Positions 33,500 to 46,036 of a stretch of 64,000 bases of DNA are shown here, in pieces. This stretch comes from Nageia nagi (Eukaryota; Pinophyta), in assembly GCA_050084985.1 (NCBI GenBank), contig JBITNC010000001.1:126232001-126296000 (forward strand). The letters run 5' to 3'. The stretch's first letter is position 1. Every line of letters starts with the position of its first letter. The notes beneath the pieces are model-generated. The model did no database searches and was not told where the DNA came from. It worked only from the letters and a program-made list of their open reading frames with translations. The position numbers and the translations under genes are program-made.

Positions 33500-33950
33500 C
33501 CTACAAATTGCATACATATGCATTAATATGAATGTATAAAATTACCTAAAATAAAGTAGAAATATGAATGAAAAATTGTGGAGTGGTGGATGCTAAATGT
33601 TGAGCCATTGGCATGCCCTCTTATCAATTGAATATGGCCATTTTAGGATGAACATCTACCTAGAATATGAATTTCATTTTTTAGCATACACATTCAAATT
33701 CACATATTATCTAACAAAATTAACATGGAATTATTTATGACCTATAAATTGCATAATATATGTAATAATGAATTTTAAAAAATGAAATAAACATCTACAT
33801 GACAACTTGTGGAGTGGTAAATACTGAAGGCCTAGCCATCGAGATGCCCTCTCATCGGTTGAATGTGGTCATCTCAGAATGGACATATACCTAGAATAGA
33901 AAAATATTTTTCAGCATACACATGTGCATATTCATATGTGAATAATATCT
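33500..33950 (-). repeat. Tandem duplication of an exon-like block (about 215 bp)
   Basis: TGGAGTGGTGGATGCT...GCATGCCCTCTTATC at 33580-33660 matches TGGAGTGGTAAATACT...GATGCCCTCTCATC at 33796-33880. The flanks match as well (CTAACAAAATTAACATGG at 33710 and 33951). On the minus strand each block is preceded by an AG acceptor-like ATTCTAG, suggesting duplication of one small exon with its introns. Confidence 0.8.
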
Positions 33951-35124
33951 AACAAAATTAACATGGAAAATGTTAAACTTGGTATATTTATTTACCTCAT
34001 AATGTGTGCCAATAGATCTAGGATTCAGTGTCATAAAAGCTCTATGAAATGCACCTAAAGTGGAGGCTCCCATTGTCTATGATAAAAATATAAACACACT
34101 AATTCAAATTAAATTATAAGTACACATTACATACATTAAACGTACAAAAAATATGTAAAATATACCTCTCTCCTAGGAAGGTTGACATAGTCCATTGACA
34201 TTATCTTTGTACAAGATATCTTGTGATCAATTGAAGAGTAGCCAACACATATACTACTATAACTTTAGCAAAAATAAGATGCAAGTACACTAATTCTAGC
34301 ATTATTTCTAGGCTCACTGATATTAGCTACCAGATGGGTAGCTTGTTTAGTGCGAGTTTGGGTCACCTGAATCAATGATTCCAATGCCAAAATAACTACA
34401 TGATGAAAAGCTAGGGTAGGAATAGGAGAAGGAGGAGAGATGAGTGGTGTAGGATACATGGGTCAACCTATATTAACCCATTCCTTAGGTCTATTTTTCC
34501 ATGTGCCATGACTAATACCTTGATTATGCCTCATGTCAAAATAATTGACATATTTTCTTAACACACACTCAACATATATTTTCTTAAAAAAATATAGAGG
34601 GACATCAAAATTGGAATGTGGTGGTTTATCACACATTATCCACCATCAATCCTAAAACGTTTTAGCTATCATATGATGGGTGCACAAATCATAAGGAATT
34701 ATTTCTTTATTATATGGGATGGGTTTCCAGTAGATGGATTAATGAAGTTTGGAGCAAGGGTCTCTTTAAGAATACCTAAATTATTTACCTCTCAAGTGGA
34801 GAGACCATCTAAATAATGCCCTCTCATGAAGTCTCTCCATGCCTCGAAACCATACATATCCCCATCAAAACTCCTAATAGTATCAACTTAAGTTTGCATC
34901 AAATACGTAAACTATATAACATGGATTGGGGAATTACAAATACTCTAAATGTGATGCATTTTTTCTTTTAATTGATTAATATCATGAGCAATAGCATCTC
35001 ATAACTATTGTTCATCTACAACTATAGGTGGGGGTAGAGGGGGTGAATTTTGGGGGATTTTTTGGTTAAGTTTATCTAATGTCTCATATATACCATGATA
35101 AAATTCATGAGATGACTCATCCAT
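33500..35124 (-). pseudogene. Decayed multi-exon gene of unknown function, convergent with the transposase-like gene
   Basis: Minus strand. ATG at 35124 gives MDESSHEFYHGIYETLDKLN followed by a proline run (PPLPPPIV). The blocks SFDGDMYGFEAWRDFMRGHY, EVNNLGILKETLAPNFINP, FDVPLYFFKKIYVECVLRKY and FDMRHNQGISHGTWKNRPKE follow with occasional stops. An open stretch at 34265-34459 continues past one stop to CTKIMSMDYVNLPRRE. Splice-like sites: GAGAG|GTATAT donor near 34165, TTATCATAG acceptor near 34080, and CACTATGAG|GTAAAT donor near 33998 bounding MGASTLGAFHRAF. I recognise no domain. It faces the transposase-like gene and could be its accessory protein. Confidence 0.5.
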
Positions 35125-37390
35125 GATTATAAAAAGGCACTTGTAAACATTTGAAATAACATAAAAATAGAAATAAATTGAATTTAAATTGGATAATAAT
35201 AGAACAAATTGCATTACTTATAAATTGGATATCACATGTTTGACTAAAAAACTATCATATAACAACATTCCATACATATTTATCCATTACCAAGGTCCTC
35301 ATTTTAATGTTCTAATATTTATAGTCAACTTCATCAACCTCAATGATCTGAAAAGAATTAATGTTGTTGGACATTACATAAAAATAATAATAAACCTATA
35401 GAAGAACTCAAAAAATAATTTAAAAATTTATGAACAAGTCTACACATGTGAATCTAACCTTCCAACTAAAAAAATACCTGATATCAAATAAATATTATAA
35501 ATCGAATAATAGAATACTAAATCATAATACATAACTATGATAAAACATACATGAGATTAAAGTAGTGTATAATAGAATGAATTAGTTATACCAAATCTAC
35601 CCAAATATGGATAAATATTGTTGGAATCTATACAAAGAAAGCTTCCTAATAAGATTACATGCATAAGAAAAAGAGTTATAAATTTCATAATATGTAAGCT
35701 CTAAAAATTATCATCTTTCTTTATTAGAAAAAACTAAAATGTACAACAAAAAATAACATGGGTAACTTGGATCAAAAATTGGTTTCTTTATCTTAATCAA
35801 ATTCAAATTTGAATAAACTACATGAAATATATAAGATTACATGTTAAACACATCAAATATTGTATTCTCCTATAGTTACATTGTAATGAATGTCTTACAC
35901 ATTGTCATTATTTCATTAGAAAATTATATAAATTGGGAAAACTATATTATAATGTACAAAAATAGTTACAAGAAGCTAAACATGCCTAAGATGATGATAT
36001 GAGATGTCATATATATGTTACAAATGTGCATAAAGGTTCTTTAACAACTTCACTTTCCAATAACTTTTCATAGTCATCTATAAGAGTGGAGGTTTTTTTG
36101 TATTCCTTATTTTGCTTACCATATGCAATTAACTATGCTAGAGATATACAACGTTACTTATAATTATCATTTCTAAAAAGAATACTCATATTGGAGTGAA
36201 TGATTATTTGGTATTTCATCTTGAATATGTTTTTTATTTTAAACTAATAGATATATGATTATTTACTTAGGTAGTAATTATATTAGTCATCATATACCTT
36301 AGTATACCTCTTTTCAACTTTTCCTAATGTGAAAAATATTTTTAGGAAAACTATCCTAACCACATGAATAATGAGCCACATTGAGCTCAAATTAAGTCCA
36401 TACTAAAGTATATCATGATGATTGAGAGCATGGAGATATTTGTGATCTAAATTGGTCATGTTGATCAAGATAGATGAGAGATTTAGAATGGCTACATAGA
36501 GTAGGATTTATCCCTAAAGGAATAATCTAGTGGAAAATTACTCATAATACATGTAATGTTACCCAAATGGTTAATTAATATCTATAGTTGTTTAATATCT
36601 ATAGCCACCTTATTACTTTAAACTAATATCTAGAGAAGGACATTATATAAAATAGAAACCTTGTTAGAAATATTATAATAAATAGGAGTACAAGAAGAAA
36701 AAAAGTTTCTCATTCCTTGATTTTCAAATATTAAAAGTATGCCAATGTAGAACAAATTTCACTCCTCTATAAATGAGTATGGGAATCCTTAAGTATCTAA
36801 AAGGAGGCTTTGTGACTATGGGAACTAATTAAGAAAGAAATATTGAAAATAGACTAATGCTAGTAATTATAAGCTCCCATACAACTTCAAAGTAGATGTT
36901 TAACATCCTTAGGAGCATGAAAAAAGGGATATAAGTGATTTTAAATATCCATGTGTTTAATATGGTTACCTAAGGGTACACTATGAGTGAAAAGGATCCA
37001 TGGAGAAAATGGTTTTTTTTGGTTGTAAGTAGGTATCCTTAAACCAATCATGAAAGCCATTGCTCGAAAATCCACCCAAAATTTCCCTTAGTTTCCTAGA
37101 TTTGCCTAACTACCCTTAGTTGCCTCTTAATTTCCCATTATTACTACCCTTCATTATCTCTTAGTTTCCCATAACATTGATCCTATATATAGGATCAATT
37201 TTGGACTCTTTATAACTCGTTTAGATCCATTAGTAATCCACCATGCCATCCAAATTACCATACTTACATTTTTCTAATCTATGATCTATTTATACTAATT
37301 ATATACAAGTTATCATAATGTTTCCTATTAATATTAAGTCATGTATAATTATCATGATATTTGAATATTATATTATTCTCCTATCACCTA
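35125..37390. other. AT-rich intergenic DNA
   Basis: No gene that I can support. There are no LTR ends or primer sites, and short open frames are chance. One terminus of the two-gene element may lie in the first kilobase, but I could not find matching inverted repeats. Confidence 0.5.
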
Positions 37391-37592
37391 GTCATTGTTA
37401 TAGCATCTTATCAAAAAATATGTTTACTTTTAAAGGTTTAAAATAATTATTTGATATACCAATTAGTTGCCACATGTAGTTGATACACCTATTCACTGTT
37501 ATAGCATCTTATCAAAGAATATGTTTACTTTTAATGGTTTAAAACAAGTAGTTTATATACCAATTTTTTAATCTTTTTGTTGCTTCAAACTT
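37391..37592 (+). repeat. 101-bp tandem duplication
   Basis: ATAGCATCTTATCAAAAAAT at 37400 and ATAGCATCTTATCAAAGAAT at 37501 are followed by TATGTTTACTTTTAAAGG or TATGTTTACTTTTAATGG and ATATACCAATT. Spacing is 101 bp, two copies, a few mismatches. Confidence 0.88.
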
Positions 37593-37807
37593 GAAATGTG
37601 TTGTTTGGTTACAAAATCTAAATAGAGGCCTTCTAGGTTAGATTTATGACCTAAATACTACCCTCCCATTATTATTCATTTCTTGATAGGGAACCTCATC
37701 CCCTCAGTTGGGTTTCAATTTTATTTATCTCATATTTATCCTAAAAGGTGACATTTATGTTAGTAGATAAAGGCCTTCTAGGTTAGGTTTTTCATTTTTA
37801 TTTATAT

Positions 37808-37955
37808 CATATGATTATAATTTTGTGAAGGATAAAGATTATATAGAGAGTAAAATATGAAGGGGAGATGAAAATACATAACAACATTATAATTATTATA
37901 TTGAAAAAAGTGTCAAACCTGAAGGAGAACTACGAACTTAGCTTGGAGTTGAATT
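37808..37955 (+). repeat. Dispersed repeat, copy 2 of 3
   Basis: Same unit as 32739-32835 and 38118-38262: TATAATTTTGTGAAGGATAA, GATTATATAGAGAG, GAAGGGGAGATGAAAATAC. Here it extends to AAAGTGTCAAACCTGAAGG and TTAGCTTGGAGTT, shared only with copy 3. Confidence 0.88.
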
Positions 37956-38117
37956 TACTTCAAAATAGGATGAAGTGTGATCTAATAATTTATTAAAAAA
38001 TTAGATATTGATCTTAGTTTTATCTTTGAATTCTTCTAAAATTTATTTTGGGGTATATTTTATATTGAAAATGATGATCTCCATACTAAATATTCTTAAG
38101 AATATACTATATGATAT

Positions 38118-38262
38118 CTTATTATTATAATTTTACAAAGGGATAAAGATTATATAGAGAGGGAGAGATGAAGGGGAGATGAAAATACATAACAAAATTA
38201 TAATTATTATACAAAAAAAAGTGTCAAACCTCAAAGAAAACTATGGAATTAGGTTGGAGTTC
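38118..38262 (+). repeat. Dispersed repeat, copy 3 of 3
   Basis: Matches 37808-37955 over about 145 bp, including AAAAGTGTCAAACCTCAAAG and TTAGGTTGGAGTT. The 310-bp spacing between copies 2 and 3 suggests a local tandem duplication, one unit of which resembles copy 1 about 5 kb to the left. Confidence 0.88.
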
Positions 38263-39479
38263 TCATAGGTGTTAGTAACTAGCAAAAATAATTTATCTAA
38301 ATAGGAGCACATATAAGGCTAGGAATAATTATATCTTTGTAGCTAGTGTAAACAACTAGAATTTCACCACCTCAAAGTGGGGAAGGATATGATTTCAGAT
38401 TTCTATTGTTTAATACTATATATTTCCTATTGTAGCTCTTCAACTAGCATTGCATGATGATAATGGTATTCAATTCTTTCGTTATGTTGAAATTGGGATA
38501 TAATTCTATTATTTTTATTGATTGCTTTGTAACATATTGGATCTAGTTTGTTTTTCTATTTCAATTCTACATGTGTTCTCAATGTTACTTATACTCCATT
38601 CTATTTTTTTATAATTTATATTTTAGTTATGTTTTATTTATTATTTTCAATAACAAGGCCAAATTCTAGTTTTTGTTGTTGAAGATGTGAAGTTGCAACT
38701 TGTGACTAAGAACAAAATAAAGGTTTCTATTTTCAATCTTAATGCATTCAATATTAATTTTCTTGAAAGAATAAAGGAAACAATTTAATAGTAAAAAATG
38801 GATTTTTTAACTAAGAAAAAAATAGAAGGGTTCTAAAGAACACATACAAAAAAATATGATATTTTAACCAAAACAATAGTGGCCATGATGCTCAAACTAA
38901 CCTAGATAATGTGAGGTAAATTTAATGGTAGAAGTTGGTAGGAGGACCATTGAAATTGGGATCCTAAAAACTTAGGTTGCTAGTTCTAGGGTTGGTTAGG
39001 AGTACAAGCCATGGAGCTAGAAAATGAGATTCATGACCTGCATCATGGTATTTAAGTTTTGCAAATTGATATATCAGGATCCCAATCTAGGGTCAATTGA
39101 TGAGCCCATGTTGAGATCCCAATATCTCGTAGGACCAAGATCTCCAAATATACGAATCCTAATTTATTTTATATTGGATTCCCAATTTTTTTGACCTCAA
39201 AGTTTTACTCCATACTTCCTCTTTAAGTGGACCCAACTTCTTTCTTCCACCCTTATATTTTATAATCTACACCTAAAATTTGTAAGGAATACCCCTCATA
39301 GCTTGAAAATACATTTGTTTCCTAAGATTAAGAATATATATATTTTGGGTGATGTGATAGGTAGGATTAAAAAGGTTGATTATATATGGAGCTAAAGCAC
39401 ACCACAACCCATATATAAACTTGGTCTATCAAATATATTTCTAAAATGGACCATAAAATACTTGAGAGTGTTCATGTAC
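38263..39479. other. AT-rich intergenic DNA
   Basis: No supported feature. Confidence 0.5.
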
Positions 39480-41010
39480 ATCAAATGAGGAAAATAAGAA
39501 CTAATAATTACTATTAGTTTGGATAGGAATAAAAAGAATTAAAAGAATATCATTCCAAGTATGAGGATGAAATAAATAGTGATGTATTTGATATTAAATA
39601 TTCATATAATTATAATTTGAATTTGCCTTAAGATTGAACATCTACTTCCTTCAAAGAAGTAGTAATTTAGAATACATGGAAGGGTGTGATATTAAAGAAA
39701 TTTGATATACTCTTCAAGAATGAGATATGAAGTTAGTTGCTCCTCTGTATGGAATGAAACCAATATGTTATAATTTATCTATAAAGTAAAGTACAAATCA
39801 AATATCTCACTTGGTAAACAAAGTATGAGTCTTTTTACAAAAGAAATAACTCAAAAAGAAGGAATTGACTACAATAAGAGATTCTACATTATAAAGAAAT
39901 GGACTATTGTTAATACTTTATTGTACTAAGTTGTTAGCTAGATATGGATCTAAAATTCAACATATAAATGTAAATATAAGATTCCTAAATGGAGATCTAA
40001 AGGAGAATTTGTACATGATTGAACCTAATTTTTTTCTATGAAATAATAAAAATATAAAGTCTACATGTTAATAAACTCATTGTATGGTCTCAAACAAAAT
40101 CCTTGCACTTCATGCATGAAGTTGACTAAACATATCATAAAGATCAATTTACAACACTTTCATTTTCATGATGTAACACTTTTTTATCAAGAAATCTAAC
40201 ATAATTGTTGCATATTTTCTATTTTATGTTGATGATATTTTTATTAGTTGAAAAAAATGAGGGTATATTTTCAATCAAAGAATAATTAAAGAAGTATTTT
40301 AAAATGATAGATATGGGTTATCATTATTACTACTTAAAAATTGAAATCACATAAAATGCCAAGTGTATCTCATATGTCAATAAAATTGAATTGATTATTT
40401 ATTTGATAGATTAGAAACCAAATATTGTAAACCTATATGAATTTTAATGAAAAAGAAATTAAAGCTCACATAAAAAGAACTAGAATATTTTGAAGATATA
40501 AAAAGAAACAAATTTTATGTTGATGAAAGTTTTGTTAATCTCATAATAATATGTACTTTCATGTTCTTTAATTTTAAATTCCTTTTCTAATGCACCCTAT
40601 GAAGGTTATTTGCAAGCAAAAAAGTGAATTCTTTATTGCTTGAATGAAACACAAAACCCTTGACTCGTATTTGAAAAAAAAACTTCTAATCAATTAGTTA
40701 TTTAGACTTCAACTATAATGGAGATAAATAAATTAAGAAATCATGTTAGAAATTCTCAAGAATCTTGGATCAATAGTAATCTCTTAGAAATGATGAGAGC
40801 AATTAGTTCAAATAGATTTGTATGTGGTAGCTATAGAAGAAAATAAATATATAATTTAACTCATGCATTTTAAAAAATTTATAGGAGAAATAAGTCAATT
40901 GTTTTTAATTGATAATGGATAACACTTTTGCAATAAAGTTTGCTAAGAATATAATATTTCACAATTGAATAAATCACCAAAATATAATCTAATTTATAAT
41001 ATTGTAAGTA
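39480..41010 (+). pseudogene. Ty1/copia reverse transcriptase and RNase H relic
   Basis: Heavily decayed. VNIRFLNGDLKENLYMIEP (39968-40024) matches the copia reverse transcriptase motif usually read AFLNGxLxExVYM. INSLYGLKQNPC follows near 40070. The active-site motif FYVDDIF survives at 40222-40242 (YVDD at 40225-40236). RNase H traces are near 40760-40980 (LGSIVIS, a degraded AEYVA, and YFTIE). Every block is in a different frame, so this is an old copy. It precedes a second copia relic in the same orientation. Confidence 0.75.
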
Positions 41011-41214
41011 TTAAAAATATATAGTTAAAGCATTATTACATAGATGACTAGATAGGATATATCCTTATCAAAGTACATGAAAGAGAAACTTTCAAGATAA
41101 TTATGAAAATTCTTAGGCTATAAGAACCCTTTAAAATTAGGAGAGAACTATTATATTAGAAATAGTTTTTTTTATTTTCTATAATGTAACCCTATGGATT
41201 GCATTAATGTAATA

Positions 41215-43310
41215 TGTATGATAAATCTTAGGAGAAGTTTATTAGCCATTCTTTGATGGTGAATAGGAGAGTCATATACATATTCTTTATATTCATCATT
41301 GCATATGTGCTTGGTCACAAGTTTGAATACATATCCTTATATTTTTCTCTAATCTTAGAGGTGAAGTGACTATTTAATGTATTATTATAATTGAAGAAAA
41401 AAATAGTTATGGAGTTTAAGATATAATTAATTAAATATTTAAAATCTACAATCTGTCAATACTAAAGAGGTATTTTTTTAGCTTGAATCAATATAAAGAG
41501 AAAAATAATTTTATGAAGTGTATACAAATACCAACTATTTTAGAGAAAAGTTCACAAGAGATAAAGCATGGAAGATTTCATATCCACTCAAATTTATTCA
41601 CTTTTATATCTATGGTATTATAAAATTTGAAATCTTTTGATAAATCATCTTATTTCATTAATTTTAAAAATGGGTTTTTTTATTAATTGTTGATTTTTTA
41701 TTTTATGAATAAAAATGAGGCTTTGAGTATATTCATTGATTTGAACCTTAGGTGGATAATTACTATGGGTATAAAATCAATTCTTTATGGATTAAACAAA
41801 ATGAAGTGAATTATTTTAGTAATTCAGATAATTTTTTTATTGAAATAGCATTAAGTAATTCAATTTCTCAAAAAAATGGGTTTGTAGAGAATAAAAACTA
41901 AGTTAATTATGAAAAAGCAACATGTATACTTTAGTGTAAGGGGTTAAGATATTCAAATTATGCTTATGTGATTGCCACAATAACTCATTTTCATTATAGT
42001 GTTGAAATAAATGCTCTGAATAATATATTTCCTCATGATTCAAAGTTTTTAAATAAGACCAATGTAACTTATTAGAATATTTATATTTATTTAGCTTTTA
42101 ATGATAAGAAGAAGGAGAAATATGATATAATAAGTAAACCTTCTATATTCATTATATATTTTAAAAATAGAAAAACTTCTGCATTTCATAATATAAAAAT
42201 AACGAAGTGGCGGCTTCAAGCGATATGATAATCATGAAGGGAATTTATGGATAATCTAAAAAACTATATTTATTAGATAATATATGTAGAAGATGTTATT
42301 AGTTTTTTGTGTTATACCAATCCTCTATTACATCCACTAAATAGACCATCAATAAGTCTTGAAGAGACTTTCTTTAGAGATTGACCATCAAGTCTGATTA
42401 CTAGCATCATCAAAAGTAAAGAAAGTAATAAAACTCTTTTAATGTATACATAACTTAAATTACTTCATAAGAAATTTTGAAGAAGAATTTCAACAATCGA
42501 AGCCTATGAATTTGACCATATTCTTGCTAGCTTAGAGAGATTATACTTTTATAGATGTTGAAGGATAACCAAAACGTGAGATGTCCAACTATGATTTATT
42601 ATTATGACTTCAAATTGAATCTTTTTATTTTCAATATTGTTATAATATTGATATCTAAATAAAGTTTATGTAAGAAAAAATTAATTACAATAAAAAATGG
42701 TGCATATAATCTTATGAATATTTTTAAGAGTAAAATAATCTTGAAATCTATGTGGGTCTACAACATCAAATATAATAAAGATCATAATGTTTGAGAGACA
42801 ATGTAAATAGTTTAGTTAAATATTTGAATTAATTAATTATAAAAAGGCCTCTACATCAATAGATAGGATAATTAGAATATCATTTTTCTTGATAGCAAAA
42901 AAGAAATCAAATGTGGATGTTAAAATATATTTACAAATGAGGCACATACACATAAATAAAGAAATATATATATATATTAATGGTTTTAAGTTTAAGAATG
43001 AATAGGACTATGTATAATAGTTAAAGAAGACTTTGTATTGCTTTAAAAATTATTTTTGGAAAAGGTACACCCATATAGATGCATATTTTTAAAAATATAT
43101 ATTCAAGAGAAGTTAGCATTATTTCATATTTTACTTCAAGATAAAAGGTAATGATCTTGTTCTTTTGAAGTTGTATGAAGATAATGTTGTATACATTAAA
43201 ATAAAGTATATAAATAAACTAGAATTTAAAAAATTAATGATGAATAAATTTCATGAAAGATTTGGCATTGATACATTATGTTTTTGGAATGGAGGTTCAG
43301 TAATATAAAC
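41215..43310 (+). pseudogene. Second copia relic: pre-integrase, integrase and reverse transcriptase
   Basis: LWSLRYN-LNI and NTKEVFF (41405-41480) are the pre-integrase region and match 12160-12250. Integrase traces: EALSIFID (41727 on), then ISQKNGFVENKN (41858 on), the usual TPQQNGVxERKN motif. Reverse transcriptase traces: LKKTLYCFKNYFWKRYTHID (about 43022-43082) for ALYGLKQAPRAWY, and GNDLVLLKLYEDNVVY (about 43150-43197) for the YVDD strand. The domain order is correct for one copia element. No LTR located. Confidence 0.7.
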
Positions 43311-43689
43311 ATGAATGGAAAATGGTTGCTTTGTGTAGGGAAAAAGGTACTAAACCAATTAATTCTAAGCAATCATCAAAAAGCTATGCTTAGACTATAG
43401 CTCTTAAATCGATGTTGGAAATTAAAGCTCTTCCTCCTCCCACTCCTTAAAGTGTCATGGAGTCATAGGATTCTTCAGAGGAGGATTATCTTCCTCTAGT
43501 TTCCATAGTTATTCAGTAGTTAGAGCAAGTGGAGGGGGTTCACACTCGAGTGATAGAACAAACATTCCTATGACCCACCTCAAGGAAATCTAGTGTTACA
43601 CATGGATAAACTATATCATACTAGTCCCATGAATAAAGGATAGGAATAGTTTTTTAATAATTATTTCCAAACTCTTTCTAATTCAAAAC
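43311..43689 (+). other. Possible end of LINE ORF1
   Basis: Ser/Pro- and Glu-rich translation (for example SSSSHS and SSEEDYLPL) just upstream of the LINE endonuclease. This resembles the low-complexity tail of plant LINE ORF1 but has no diagnostic zinc knuckle. The border with the copia relic is not clear. Confidence 0.35.
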
Positions 43690-46036
43690 TAGATATGGAT
43701 CGTTAAGGAGGTATGATCCTAGACATTCTTGAATGAATTTCTTTGCTTAGAATGTTCAAAGATTGATTGATCCAATTTGATGTTACATGACATAAGAATA
43801 AATGTTTTCATATTTGAAAATGTATGGTCACCTTGATTTTGTGTGTCTACAGAAGTTAAAGAAACTAACTTCACTTTACAATCAACATGTACTTCCATTT
43901 GGCTAAGCAAGAAGGTGTATGCCATGAATCACCCTTATGGGAGTGGTAGTGACATCATTCTATTAAGAAACAAATGAAAAAATAAATTCATGTCATGGGG
44001 TATTGAATTTAATCATCATGTTGTATGGTTATTGCTTAAAGTGAGAATATCTTTCAAATTCATTAATGTTTATGCATCAAATGATGCCTTCAAAAGGTAT
44101 GCATTATGGTGGTGGTTTGCATTTTCACTTTCACTAGAAGTTTGGATTATATGTGGAGATTTTAATATGTTGGGAAAAGCATCTTACAAGATCAACTCCA
44201 CTCTTAATAAGTGGGCCCTTGGGAATGAGAGGCATGGTTCTTTATGAAACACAAGTTAGGGTTGACCCTAATATCAACTTTAATGTCAACCTTTTTCTAG
44301 ATTATATTTGGTATATCTATTCTAAATTTTAAGTTGACCATGCACATGTTATCAAAAAACTTGACCATGCTATGATTATTGATTGTTGAGAATTCTCCTT
44401 TTCTTGAAAGGTACCCTCGGTCCCATTTATAAAAACTATTTTGGGCCTCACCTCATTTGATCATCTCCCTAATACTTTTAAAATTTAGATTACTTATTTG
44501 CCTTAGGGTATTTCAAATCTTAGTTATTTCTAAATACTTATTTCTTATAGAGCCATATTATGCTATCCCACATCCATAGAGTGTGGAACCTAGCCCCTTG
44601 ACCTTTTGGAGATACAAGGTGGATAGATTGGTGGAATTCAACCATATTCTACATATCTATTATTTTGCACAAGTTCTAGGTAATAAGGTTGCATAGTTCA
44701 TACACCAATCCTTTTTATTATATAGGAAGGCAATTCATTCTATACACACTTATAAACACAAGCTACCAAGATTAGACATGAGCTCAAGCTAATTGAATTG
44801 TATGTAGTTAAGGGAGCCCAAATTAAAGCCAAAATACATTATTTAAGAAAAGGGGATAAGGTTTCCAATGATGTTTTTCAAAAAACCCATCCACCAAGAT
44901 AAGAAACATAATTCAAAGTTATGTATGATGAGAGAGTTTGATTAACATCTCTTTTGGAGATTGCTAACTCTTTTAGCCATCATTATACTCAAGTGTTTAT
45001 GACTCATCCCTACACTCATTAGCAATCTCTAGATTTGCAAAAATATAAATATGTAATATCTTCTCCACTCTCTCCTTAACATTGAGTTGAGTGTGAAAAC
45101 CTCTTATATATTAAGGAGTTCAAGGATGCTCTTATGCAAATGGTAGATCATAAAAATTCATGGCATGATGATTTTACTTATGAATTCTATAATGCTTATG
45201 ATGATATTTTACTTATGAATTTTACCTTCATAAGATTTACCTTAAGTTAGTTCAAGTTAGCTCTCTATGGGTCCTTATCAAGAAAGAGAATATTAAGTTC
45301 ATCCTAGAGTAGGGTGACTAGGATCTAATTACAAACTAGAGGCCGATTACTCTTTTTAATGTTAGTTACAAAATTATTCCAAAGGCCCTTGCATTATGCC
45401 TTAGGCCCATCCTTGCGATCACTGTTCATCCTAAGAAAACTAGATTAATTTAGAATTGCTATATCATAAATAATTTTATCAATTTTTGGTAAGGAATGGA
45501 GTGGGATTGGCTCACCAACCAATGAGCTCTCTTTTTCAAACTAGATTTTAAAAAAGCTTATGATAGGATTGAATGGGCCTTCATTCTTTCTATGTTGGAA
45601 GCTTTAGGCTTTGACCCCATATTTATGAACACTATAAACATGTTATTTAATGATGCTTATGTTGTTCTTTATTTGAAAAATATGTAGAATCAAGCCATAG
45701 GGATTGAGTACTCTATTTGACATAGTTGGATACTAGCTTGTCAAGCATTCTAGTGAAGACAAAATTGTGGGGATCATTCTTCCTCAGAATCAAGGTTAGA
45801 TTTTTAATGGGAACATTGTATATGATTCTTTACTAACCATTCATGAGGATGAGAAATCCATATCTAACATAATGGAATGCATAAACACTTTTGTCAAGAA
45901 TCCAACTCTAGTATTCAATGGAAGAAAAGCTTTTGCTATAAGTAGTCCCCTCTAGATATTCCATCATGGTTAACTAATTATGAATTGAATTGGATTCAAC
46001 TTGGGGAGGTGTTTTATTTTTTAGGAATCCAAAAAT
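43690..46036 (+). pseudogene. LINE ORF2 relic: endonuclease and reverse transcriptase
   Basis: LDFVCLQ (43830s) begins the APE-type endonuclease. Next come MSWGIEFNHHVVWLLLKV (43993 on), FINVYASND and WIICGDFNM (44142-44169; GDFN is catalytic). Reverse transcriptase follows: NWRPITLFNVSYKIIPKALA (about 45335-45395), then KLDFKKAYDRIEWAFIL (45541-45590), EALGFDP and FLGIQK (46020s). The FADD active site is lost or scrambled. Frameshifts and stops in nearly every block. The frame ends where an LTR fragment begins at 46037. Confidence 0.85.
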
